This document shows positions 55,268 through 63,073 of a DNA stretch of 64,000 bases, in pieces. The translations under genes and the position numbers were made by a program. Source of the DNA: Acidobacteria bacterium UBA2990 (GTDB lineage: Bacteria; Acidobacteriota; Vicinamibacteria; Vicinamibacterales; UBA8438); assembly GCA_002347025.1 (NCBI GenBank), contig DEAE01000024.1, forward strand, positions 481,442 through 545,441, read 5' to 3'. The notes beneath the pieces are model-generated. The model saw only the letters and a list, made by a program, of their open reading frames with translations. It was not told the origin of the DNA and made no database searches. How positions within the stretch are numbered: the stretch's first letter is position 1; the number at the start of each line of letters is the position of its first letter.

Positions 55268-56473
55268 TTACGCAGTCCTGCTGAGTTCCAGCCTGGCTAC
55301 GGTCCGGCGATGTACCTCATCTGGGCCGTCGGCTAGTCGCAATGTTCTCGCGTGCGCCCAAGCTGCTGCCAGACCAAAGTCTTCACAGATTCCGGCTCCT
55401 CCGTGTAGTTGGATCGCGCGGTCAATCACGTTGAGCGCCATCGACGGTGCCATTACCTTGATCATGGCGATAGCGGACCTAGCGACTTTATTCCCTACCG
55501 TGTCCATCATGTACGCGGCTTTTAGGGTTAGGAGACGGGCTTGTTCAATTTCTATCCTGGAGTTGGCGATGGCTTCCATCGTGACGCCCTGATTAGCGAG
55601 AGGTCCTCCGAACGCGACTCGGGTTTTTGCTCGAGTACACATTGCTTCGAGGGACCGTTCTGCCAGTCCGATTAGTCGCATACAGTGGTGAATCCGACCA
55701 GGTCCGAGCCTGCCTTGGGCTATTTCAAATCCTCGCCCTTCACCCAGGAGAATGTTGGACTTTGGCACCCGCACGTTCGTGAAGGTGATCTCAAAATGCC
55801 CGTGTGGTGCATCGTCATAGCCGAACACCGTTAACGGACGAATGAGGGTGATCCCCGGTGCATCGGCTGGGACTATTACCATCGATTGTTGTTGGTATTT
55901 CTGGGCTTTTTGGTCGGTTTTGCCCATTAGGATGAAGACCTTGCATTGAGCGTTACCTGCTCCAGATGCCCACCATTTGTGCGCGTTGATGACGTAGTCC
56001 TCGCCTTCGCTGTCAATGCGGGCACAAATGTTGGTGGCATCTGAGGAGGCAACCTCTGGCTCCGTCATGGTGTAAGCGGACCGAATGGAACCATCCAAGA
56101 GTGGGCTCAGCCATTGGTCTTTCTGTGCATCGGAACCATACCGGACCAGCGTTTCCATGTTGCCTGTGTCAGGTGCTGAGCAATTACAAGCCTCGGCGGC
56201 GATCGGCGACCGTCCGAGGACCTCACACAGTGGAGCGTATTCGAGATTACTCAGCCCAGAGCCAAGTTCGCTGTCAGGCAGAAAGAGGTTCCATAGGTTG
56301 GCCGCTTTCGCTGCAGCCTTCAATTCCTCCATGATTGGGGGTGATTCCCACCGATTTCCTGCCTCAGCAAGTTGGTCGATGTAGACTGATTCATTCGGGT
56401 AGATAGCCTCATTCATGAATGTTTGCAGGCGTTCTTTCAGTTCGATGGTTCTGGTCGAATAGGCGAAATCCAT
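55268..56473 (-). CDS. Acyl-CoA dehydrogenase
   Basis: A 401-aa flavoprotein of the ACAD family, of the subgroup that resembles the ACAD10/11 C-terminal domain: AYTMTEPEVASSDATNI, WWASGAGNAQCKVFILMGKTD, and RVAFGGPLANQG followed by LHGGAGICEDFGLAAAWAHARTLRLADGPDEVH. The ACAD10/11 type normally works with the phosphotransferase-fold kinase encoded here 1.4 kb downstream. This is the first gene of the minus-strand operon ACAD-thiolase-phosphotransferase-TonB receptor. Confidence 0.94.
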   Translation of the reverse strand: MDFAYSTRTIELKERLQTFMNEAIYPNESVYIDQLAEAGNRWESPPIMEELKAAAKAANLWNLFLPDSELGSGLSNLEYAPLCEVLGRSPIAAEACNCSAPDTGNMETLVRYGSDAQKDQWLSPLLDGSIRSAYTMTEPEVASSDATNICARIDSEGEDYVINAHKWWASGAGNAQCKVFILMGKTDQKAQKYQQQSMVIVPADAPGITLIRPLTVFGYDDAPHGHFEITFTNVRVPKSNILLGEGRGFEIAQGRLGPGRIHHCMRLIGLAERSLEAMCTRAKTRVAFGGPLANQGVTMEAIANSRIEIEQARLLTLKAAYMMDTVGNKVARSAIAMIKVMAPSMALNVIDRAIQLHGGAGICEDFGLAAAWAHARTLRLADGPDEVHRRTVARLELSRTA

Positions 56474-56742
56474 GAATTTGTCCTTAATTTAGGGCGGCCG
56501 AGTCAAGAGCGGGGCAGTGGCTAGGAAGAATTCGTCTATAAAGATCAAGTATAGCCGTGTGTTGCGTTGGAAAGGGCGCTCACTGAGTTCTCCTCAAAAT
56601 ATAATTGGCCTTCTTGGCTGGGTGCAGCATTGCAAATAGCTGGACTTTCACTCAGGATGAACCATAATCGTGTAGAGAAGACAAGGGTACTGCCTTGTGG
56701 AATTGGGTTTTCAGGACGAGGCGCTAAGCGAAGGAGCATCTG

Positions 56743-58014
56743 ATGCGAATACCGACGACCTTGGTTGGGTTAGTGATTATGGCGTTCGTGCTTGGACTGG
56801 GAACCGCGATTCGCGTGGATGCCGCTAACGGTGCTCCAACCTTTGCTAAGGACGTGGCACCTATCCTGTATGAAAATTGCGTGTCGTGTCACCGTCAGAA
56901 CCACTTGGCTCCAATGTCTTTGATTACTTATGAAGACGTTCGTCCTTGGGCGCGAGCCGTCAAGGCTAAAGTGGTGGCTCGGGAAATGCCGCCGTGGGGC
57001 GCTGATTCGAGTATACGTAATTATCGGAACGATACCAGTCTGTCAGAGGATGAGATCGAGACGATTGTGGCGTGGGTCGATGGCGGTACGCCGAAGGGTG
57101 AGCAGGTCGACCTGCCTGAAGTGCCCGAGTTTGCAGAGGGCTGGTCGATTGGTGAGCCAGACTTGGTTTTCACCATGCTCGAACCTTTTGAAGTTCCGGC
57201 CGATGGCACAGTTCCCTATTCGTATGTGACCGTTCCTACGAACCTGCAGGACGATACGTGGATTTCTGCTCACGAATTTCGCCCTGGTGACCGGCGGGTA
57301 CTTCATCATGTCATAGCTCATGTGCTTCAAGATGATGGCCAGCCTGCCACTGCCAAGGTGAGGTTGCGCCGGGACCGCACCCGTACGCGGGCCGAGGGTG
57401 CCAGTGTAGGTGGGTATGTGCCTAATCGACTCGGTACGATCTATGAGAATGGGGTTGCTGTCAGACTGCCAGCCGGTGCTGATATTGAGGCACAGATGCA
57501 CTACACCACTATAGGTGAAACAGTCAGCGATCAGAGTAGCTGGGGAGTGGTGCTGGCGAAGACCGCGCCGACCAAGCGACGCCAGGCAGGTGGCGGGCAG
57601 GTTGCTAACTTGGCGTTTCGCATCGAGCCTGGTGACCCCAGTTACGAAGTTCGTGCGAGCCGCACATTCGACAAAGATATATACCTAGACAATATGATGC
57701 CGCACATGCATGTCCGTGGACGGTCGGCAAAGTACGTCGTTCGGTTTCCAGACGGTCGCGAAGAGATTGCGCTCTGGGTGCCGAAATATGATTTCAATTG
57801 GCAGCTTAGATACCAGCTTGAGGAACCGATGTTTATCCCGGCTGGATCCACGCTTGAAGCGGTGTTTACTTATGACAACTCTTCAAATAACAGGTTCAAT
57901 CCTGACCCAACCGCAGAGGTGGGTTGGGGTGACCAGACTTGGGAAGAGATGATGCTTGGTTATTACGGTACTGTTGAGGCCTCCGAGGTCAGTCCTACCA
58001 CCAATCAGGAATAG
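56743..58014 (+). CDS. Exported cytochrome c / copper type II monooxygenase-like fusion protein
   Basis: A 423-aa protein with a signal peptide (about residues 1-28), a small c-type cytochrome domain with C46-V-S-C49-H50, and a C-terminal domain resembling the two-copper ascorbate-dependent monooxygenases (PHM/DBM). The candidate copper ligands are H188-H189 and H193 in LHHVIAH, H253 in AQMHYT, and H321-M-H323 in MPHMHVRG. The fused haem could feed electrons to copper in place of ascorbate. A clear terminator follows at 58042. The substrate is unknown. No domain appears missing. Confidence 0.85.
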   Translation: MRIPTTLVGLVIMAFVLGLGTAIRVDAANGAPTFAKDVAPILYENCVSCHRQNHLAPMSLITYEDVRPWARAVKAKVVAREMPPWGADSSIRNYRNDTSLSEDEIETIVAWVDGGTPKGEQVDLPEVPEFAEGWSIGEPDLVFTMLEPFEVPADGTVPYSYVTVPTNLQDDTWISAHEFRPGDRRVLHHVIAHVLQDDGQPATAKVRLRRDRTRTRAEGASVGGYVPNRLGTIYENGVAVRLPAGADIEAQMHYTTIGETVSDQSSWGVVLAKTAPTKRRQAGGGQVANLAFRIEPGDPSYEVRASRTFDKDIYLDNMMPHMHVRGRSAKYVVRFPDGREEIALWVPKYDFNWQLRYQLEEPMFIPAGSTLEAVFTYDNSSNNRFNPDPTAEVGWGDQTWEEMMLGYYGTVEASEVSPTTNQE

Positions 58015-58041
58015 AGTTTTACCGATTGTTGTTGAGCCAGA

Positions 58042-58072
58042 GGCCGTCCGCTGTGAGCGGGCGGCCTTTTTT
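58042..58072 (+). terminator. Rho-independent terminator
   Basis: Stem GGCCGTCCGCT (58042-58052) / AGCGGGCGGCC (58056-58066) with one G-T pair and a GTG loop, followed by six T. It ends the copper monooxygenase fusion gene, 27 nt after its stop. Confidence 0.93.
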
Positions 58073-58102
58073 GCTGAAGACAGGATATGGGTAAGGTGAG
58101 TG

Positions 58103-59377
58103 TCACGAGCGTTCAATGAGATATGGAATGGTTTGGGGTCCTTCCGGCAGAACGCAGAGTCTAGCGTTTGGGCCTGACCGTGACAATGCATCGAGGGTGG
58201 CTGCTTTGATATCTTCGACAGGCTTGAGGTGGGCCGACCTGACTTGATCATCAGACAAGCCATCAGTTTTCAACAGTACCTCCGCGTGCTGTTGGATCTG
58301 GGCCTGGACTTGAACTTCCCACTGGTCGTGGCGGTTGTGACCTGGGGCGTTGATCATCTCAAGTAGACCACTCACACTGTCTCGCTCGGTTAGGATGTCC
58401 AAGTACTCCCCATGAGATGGATAGCCGTCTGAGCATTCAGCCGCACATACGATGACTCCATTTGGTTTGACCACTTGAGCAGCTGCCGACATACCTTTCA
58501 CTGTCTGATACAGGTTTTGATCGAGTGGGTAACCACTATTGGTGGTCACTACTACGTCGAAAGGTTTGGTGAAAGCTTGCATCGCACTTTCCTTGACTAT
58601 CGAACGAACTGCGCGATGTACAGCAAATAGTTCACCAGCCTTTACATGAGTGATTTGTCGGTCTTTGTTGATTGCCACGTCGATGCTGAAATCGACACCT
58701 GACCGAGCGGCTATTCGGCGGATGCCGTCATGGATCGGATTTCCGTCAGTGATGCCCCACCGGGCATTCGGATGTCTGATCATTTCGGCGTCATGTAGTC
58801 GCATGATCGTCTTGAAGCCTGCCAAGCCTGGAGCCACCATTTTCGGGCCACCGCTAAAGCCAGCAAAGAAATGAGGCTCAACAAAGCCGGTTGTAAGCCG
58901 GACATCGGCTTCGGTCCAAACACGGTTGAGCCAGACAGGGATGTGACTCTTGACTTCACCTAAGTTGACGAGCTGCGCCTCGTCGAACGCGTCATGTACC
59001 TTGATGCGATAACCGTTGACTACGTCGATCCCAAGGATGTCGACTAACTCTTTGTGTGTGGTGGCACGGTGGGTGCCGCTGGCGATCAGAATGGTGATGT
59101 TGTTTGTTGGCAGATGGGAGAGCGCCTGGAGAACTACAGGTAGTACGGTTGCGCTGGGCATAGGCCGGGTCACATCGCAGACGGATATGGCGACCGTTTG
59201 GTCTGAGCCTACCAGTTCGCTAAGCGGTGGTCGGTCCAGCGGGTCTTCGAGGGCAGCAGCGATAGCGGCAGGTTGGTTCGGGAGGCCCTGAACATAGGCC
59301 GGCTCAATCACGGTTGTTTGTTCGTCGGGGAACTCGACCGTGAGGCCACTTCGACCATATGCGAGATTGACAAGCAT
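58103..59377 (-). CDS. LarA-family nickel-pincer enzyme (lactate racemase-like)
   Basis: A 424-aa protein of the LarA family, which racemises or epimerises 2-hydroxyacids with a nickel-pincer nucleotide cofactor. H103 in GTHRATTH, H169 and K179 in EPHFFAGFSGGPKM, and H195 in MRLHD correspond, each with an offset of five, to LarA His108, His174, Lys184 (covalent cofactor attachment) and His200 (nickel ligand). DVTRP at 68-72 is also conserved. The ATG at 59377 is preceded by AAGGA; a longer open frame to 59473 overlaps the selenoprotein gene and is rejected. It lies 25 nt downstream of the UGSC selenoprotein gene. LarB, LarC and LarE are not in the window. True substrate unknown: LarA homologues are diverse. 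Confidence 0.92.
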   Translation of the reverse strand: MLVNLAYGRSGLTVEFPDEQTTVIEPAYVQGLPNQPAAIAAALEDPLDRPPLSELVGSDQTVAISVCDVTRPMPSATVLPVVLQALSHLPTNNITILIASGTHRATTHKELVDILGIDVVNGYRIKVHDAFDEAQLVNLGEVKSHIPVWLNRVWTEADVRLTTGFVEPHFFAGFSGGPKMVAPGLAGFKTIMRLHDAEMIRHPNARWGITDGNPIHDGIRRIAARSGVDFSIDVAINKDRQITHVKAGELFAVHRAVRSIVKESAMQAFTKPFDVVVTTNSGYPLDQNLYQTVKGMSAAAQVVKPNGVIVCAAECSDGYPSHGEYLDILTERDSVSGLLEMINAPGHNRHDQWEVQVQAQIQQHAEVLLKTDGLSDDQVRSAHLKPVEDIKAATLDALSRSGPNARLCVLPEGPQTIPYLIERS

Positions 59378-59402
59378 AGATGCGGTCCTTAAATTTGGGC
59401 GG

Positions 59403-59957
59403 TTAGGCCTTTCCTGACAGTACGAGGTGGATTTGCGAGGAGGCTTCCTGTGCCCGGGTGTGGATCTCCTCATCAGACAAAGTGCTGAGTGGATGAGTGA
59501 TCACGACCGGTTTGAGTTGTTCTGCTCCAAGTGCAACCATTTGGACTTTGGCTTCATGGATGAAAGCTGTGGTGACGATGACTGCAGTCGGAACGCCCCT
59601 TGTTTCTAGCCCGATCGCATCGTGCAGACTGCACGATGTGCAGGACCCTCAATCACCGATCGCGGTGACAACAGCATCGGTTTCTTCGGCGATCTGGTCG
59701 AGTAATGTTTCAGGTGCCAACCGCGAAAAGCTAGGCTTTGTGTAGTGGCGGATTGCGATTGGTGATATCTCATGTTCGAGCTGTTTCACGACGTGGCGCA
59801 GTAATCGGGAAGCATTCCACTTTGAGTTGTCCAGCACTCCAAGTCTGCAGTTCTTTAACAAAGGGAGCCGTGAAGCAAGTTGGAACGGGTTTACGTGGCG
59901 CTCACCTCTGGGGTCGAAGACGATTTGTCCTGAAGGAAGAGTCGAACGGCAGGTCAT
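59403..59957 (-). CDS. UGSC-family selenoprotein (in-frame TGA read as selenocysteine)
   Basis: A 184-aa protein of unknown function if the TGA at 59651-59649 (codon 103) is read as selenocysteine. The first 102 codons end in TAIGD; then come TGA and GSCTSCSLHDAIGLE. Another 80 or so codons are open to a TAA at 59405-59403. D-U-G-S-C-T-S-C is the naming motif of the UGSC (seleno)protein family as I know it. U103 and C106 form a UxxC redox pair. A perfect 9-bp hairpin directly after the TGA fits a bacterial SECIS. AGGA precedes the ATG at 59957. It is the first gene of a two-gene operon with the LarA-like gene. Read naively it would be annotated as a 102-aa fragment. Confidence 0.9.
59618..59638 (-). 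promoter_or_regulatory. Candidate bacterial SECIS element
   Basis: In mRNA sense the arms CATCGTGCA (59638-59630) and TGCACGATG (59626-59618) pair perfectly over 9 bp around loop GTC (59629-59627). The loop begins 19 nt after the TGA and its first base is G. Distance, uninterrupted upper stem and a G at the start of the apical loop agree with the known bacterial SECIS model, in which SelB binds the hairpin and delivers Sec-tRNA. The hairpin is inside coding sequence, as expected for bacteria. Confidence 0.8.
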
Positions 59958-60041
59958 GATAAGTGTTCCTAGAGTTCAAGGGAGTGTGTCTATTCGGCTA
60001 TCATGAAGTGATACCGAGACAGAATGCAAGGGAGTTTAGCC

Positions 60042-61052
60042 ATGAAATTGCAGAAAATTGCTCGTAGTGCATTACTGATAGCAGTAGTCGCCTTCATAGC
60101 ACTGCCGTCACAGGCCGAGACTCTCGAGCTCGAGACGGTCAAGTTTTTTAGTCCGGCTGTGGGTCGGACGATGCATTACAACATTTTGTTGCCCAGAGGC
60201 TATGAGTCCTCTTCCCAGCGGTATCCAGTGTTGTATCTCCTCCACGGATTGGGGCAGAACTACACGACTTGGGGATTAGCGAACGGGTCACCCTTTTATG
60301 CAGGGCTTTATGATGATCTTATTGTGGTGATGCCTGATGTTGGCAATTCCTGGTATGTCAATTGGGCTGAGAGTGAAGGTGGTCAACGGAATAACTGGGA
60401 GGACCACATCATCCAAGATGTGGTTAGTCACGTTGATTGGAGTTTCCGGACGATTGCGCGTCGTGAGGGAAGGGCAATGACAGGTCTTTCGATGGGTGGC
60501 TACGGGGCGATTACGTTGGGCCTTAGGCACCCTGAGATGTTCATATCGATTGGGAGTACCAGTGGTGCTCTTGAGCATGGTCGACAGGCAGCTAGCCGGC
60601 TTCGTGGCGAAGCTGACCCCAGGCCGCGGCGTCGTCAGTTGACTGCAGCCGAGCAGGCCGAGCGAGCTGCACGCCGCCGCCGGCCAAACCCGCTCATTGG
60701 TGTTCCCGGGTTTAGTAGTCAAGTGGAACGCTCACCGCAGGGGTTGGAATTTGTCACCGCCGAAGATGCAGACGCATATGATCCATTCAAGCTGATTGAT
60801 CAAGTGTCCGAGGAGCTCCTTCCACACATTTATCTTGATTGTGGAACTGAAGATCGACTTATTTCCGGCGCGAGGGAACTAGCATCGATTCTGGTAGGGA
60901 GAGACATCCCATTTGATTATATGCAGATGCCTGGTGCTCACAACGCCTCGTATTGGATTCAGTCGGTCGGTCGCATTATGGCCGTGCAATATGAGGTGAT
61001 GCAGCGAGCTCTAGGTCAGCGGCCGTTCGGCCGCCAGCGACGCCTTAATTGA
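60042..61052 (+). CDS. Exported esterase (esterase D / acetylxylan-esterase-like alpha/beta hydrolase)
   Basis: A 336-aa protein with a signal peptide (about residues 1-25, SQAE) and an alpha/beta hydrolase fold of the esterase D/Fes group. The nucleophile elbow is GLSMGGYGA, with Asp in DCGTEDRLI and His in PGAHNASYW; LLHGLGQNYTTW carries the oxyanion region. A charged insert rich in Arg (about residues 190-215) is unusual. The ATG at 60042 follows AAGGGAG. The gene is on the opposite strand to, and between, the UGSC selenoprotein gene and the 367-aa gene, so it interrupts that locus. Substrate unknown. Confidence 0.87.
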   Translation: MKLQKIARSALLIAVVAFIALPSQAETLELETVKFFSPAVGRTMHYNILLPRGYESSSQRYPVLYLLHGLGQNYTTWGLANGSPFYAGLYDDLIVVMPDVGNSWYVNWAESEGGQRNNWEDHIIQDVVSHVDWSFRTIARREGRAMTGLSMGGYGAITLGLRHPEMFISIGSTSGALEHGRQAASRLRGEADPRPRRRQLTAAEQAERAARRRRPNPLIGVPGFSSQVERSPQGLEFVTAEDADAYDPFKLIDQVSEELLPHIYLDCGTEDRLISGARELASILVGRDIPFDYMQMPGAHNASYWIQSVGRIMAVQYEVMQRALGQRPFGRQRRLN

Positions 61053-61072
61053 GACGACAATTGTGTTTTGAG

Positions 61073-62176
61073 TCAAAGTTCGCAGCTGCCGTCGATGCAG
61101 CGGATGTGTCCCTCTGGTGCGTGTCCATCAATCGCGCGGAGAACAGGCGCGGTCATGTGGCCCCAGCCTGGGAGGAACGCGGAGAAGCGGCCAGCGTCCC
61201 CCCCGGCAACGAACAGGTGGATATCATCTGGTGTAGGCACGATTGGTATCCGTGCGCCAGGTTCTCGCCGGTACCACTTTGGTAAGTTCCTGTTATAGAT
61301 TTTGCCGTAACGGTTCTTAAAGCTGATATCGTCGTAAGTGTTGGTCGTTTGTGACCATAGATATCGGCGCACATCGCTCCTAGTCCAATCTTTTCCAGCG
61401 ATGGTAGCGGCGTGTTCAGGACCGATCACGACAGCGCATGATCCGCTGCTGACAGCGTTGTTATGGGCGATTGTGCTCATGGCTGACACTAGGCTATCGA
61501 GTATTCCTTCTGGGTCATCTGCGACATGGTTGGTAACACTGTGGGGTCCCTCGGTTGCGATGCAGAAGACGGTGCTGTCATTTGGGCCGAAGCCTTGTTC
61601 GACGTGATAGGGTGCCCAAGGGCTTGCCTGCTCATTTTCGGCGATACAGAAACTGTATTTTCCAGGATGGCCCAAGGTGCTCTTGTCGAGGTCGCCCGGC
61701 CAGGCACCGCCGACATTGAGCAGTATCAGTCGAATAGCGCGGCCAATCGTTGCATTGGCCCGGTTGCCTGAGCCAAATACGTTAGCGCCAGCGTTCATGC
61801 CAATTTCGTCTCGAATCGGACCGTTCACCACCATTAGTGGGGCTGCCATGTGGGTAGTGGACTGCACCCCCTGCAGATTGAAGTGTGCGCTACAGAGGGC
61901 CAGCATCGCAGCCCGGACCAGAGGGGCGTAGGTGGGTAGGCACCCGGCTAGCACCATGTTGGTCGCCAGCACTTCTCGCGTAAGACTGCCCCAGCGTGGA
62001 GGCACACGTGCTTCGAGTTCACCGGGATTCCCCCCGAGGGCTTCGACCATGGCGTCGACTTTTCTAGGGGTCGGCGGCACCACCGGGAAGCCATCAGTCC
62101 AGCCCTGTGTGAAATACCATTCGACGAGGTCGACAGGGCCTTGGTCTACGGATGCTTCTGTTCGTGGTGACGTCAT
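61073..62176 (-). CDS. Conserved-looking protein of unknown function near the UGSC selenoprotein
   Basis: A 367-aa cytoplasmic protein without signal peptide or transmembrane helix. I recognise no catalytic motif with certainty. It starts with a charged segment containing WYFTQGWTDGFPVVPPTP and is rich in Gly and Ala. Notable parts are NMVLAGCLPTYAPLV, MNAGANVFGSGNRANATIGRA, and a C-terminus ending CIDGSCEL. The last part repeats a GSC like that of the nearby selenoprotein and could be a redox-active Cys pair. It lies on the same strand as the UGSC/LarA-like operon, about 1.1 kb upstream, with a divergently oriented esterase between them. I infer, by proximity, a shared pathway. Confidence 0.7.
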   Translation of the reverse strand: MTSPRTEASVDQGPVDLVEWYFTQGWTDGFPVVPPTPRKVDAMVEALGGNPGELEARVPPRWGSLTREVLATNMVLAGCLPTYAPLVRAAMLALCSAHFNLQGVQSTTHMAAPLMVVNGPIRDEIGMNAGANVFGSGNRANATIGRAIRLILLNVGGAWPGDLDKSTLGHPGKYSFCIAENEQASPWAPYHVEQGFGPNDSTVFCIATEGPHSVTNHVADDPEGILDSLVSAMSTIAHNNAVSSGSCAVVIGPEHAATIAGKDWTRSDVRRYLWSQTTNTYDDISFKNRYGKIYNRNLPKWYRREPGARIPIVPTPDDIHLFVAGGDAGRFSAFLPGWGHMTAPVLRAIDGHAPEGHIRCIDGSCEL

Positions 62177-62278
62177 CTCTTAATGATCGACCATGGGCTG
62201 CTTTGTGACAAGGAGGATAGGTCACATTAAACCAACCAGAAGCCTGGAGAAATTGGTTAAGAGGCGACGATAGTCTCG

Positions 62279-62959
62279 TCAGAGGCGAAGGCGAAGCAAT
62301 GTCCAGATTGCCGACACAAAGTCACGCCAGTTGATTTTCTTGCCCTTGCTGTACGAGCGCCCAGTGTAGGAGATTGGGACTTCGATGATTTTCAGACCCT
62401 GTTTCAGTACTTTGGCAGTGAGTTCTGGCTCGATGTCGAAGCGGTTTGAAGTCAGATTTAGACTACAAATTAGGTTTTTGTCAAAAATTTTGTAACAAGT
62501 TTCCATATCGGTCAGCGACGAACGGAAAAGTAAGTTCGTCAGTTTGGTCAAAGATGCATTGCCGGCCCACTGAGTGAAGAACATTCCGTGCTGTCCCCCA
62601 AGAAACCTGGATCCGTAGACAACCCGACTTTGGCCGTTAAGCAGTGGTTCGAGTAACCGAACGTAATCATTTGGGTCATATTCTAGGTCACCATCTTGAA
62701 TGATTACGTAGTCCCCTGTAATTTCTTGGAGTGCCGTCCGGATTGCTGCTCCTTTTCCACGATTTCGCTCGTGGTGACACAGGGTCACCCCTTTCGACTG
62801 CTGGGTCACCCAATCTTTGAGCCACTCGGTTGTTCCATCGTTTGATGCATCATCGACGATAACGATTTCAGTCTTGAGATCAACTGCTTGCACACGCGCC
62901 AATACCTCGGTGATAGTGGCGCGTTCGTTGTAAACGGGAATGATGATGGATAAGCGCAT
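62279..62959 (-). CDS. GT2-family glycosyltransferase (DPM1-like)
   Basis: A 226-aa glycosyltransferase of the GT-A fold, resembling dolichyl/polyprenyl-phosphate mannose synthase. LSIIIPVYNERATITEVL, VIVDDASNDGT and the DxD motif in IIQDGDLEYDPNDY are present, and IEVPISYTGRSYSKGKKINWRDF is the typical C-terminal segment. No membrane helix is attached. It is expected to transfer a sugar from an NDP-sugar to a polyprenyl phosphate. Confidence 0.92.
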   Translation of the reverse strand: MRLSIIIPVYNERATITEVLARVQAVDLKTEIVIVDDASNDGTTEWLKDWVTQQSKGVTLCHHERNRGKGAAIRTALQEITGDYVIIQDGDLEYDPNDYVRLLEPLLNGQSRVVYGSRFLGGQHGMFFTQWAGNASLTKLTNLLFRSSLTDMETCYKIFDKNLICSLNLTSNRFDIEPELTAKVLKQGLKIIEVPISYTGRSYSKGKKINWRDFVSAIWTLLRLRL

Positions 62960-63073
62960 TGGTTCGGCTATTGTGCCGATTGGTTTGAACGTGTCAGGTA
63001 GTTGGGCTCAATTGTAACCAACTTCCAAGCCAGGTGAGCAGCTCTCGTTGGTTTTGGTGTCCAACCCATGAGA

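Noticed and set aside
59649..59957. A complete 102-aa protein ending at the TGA
   Set aside because: The frame continues for 81 codons with UGSC motif, and a SECIS-like hairpin follows; the shorter reading would lack the redox motif.
61073..61075. TGA at the end of the 367-aa gene as a second selenocysteine
   Set aside because: The continuation runs into the convergent esterase gene, gives no family-like sequence, and no SECIS-like hairpin follows.
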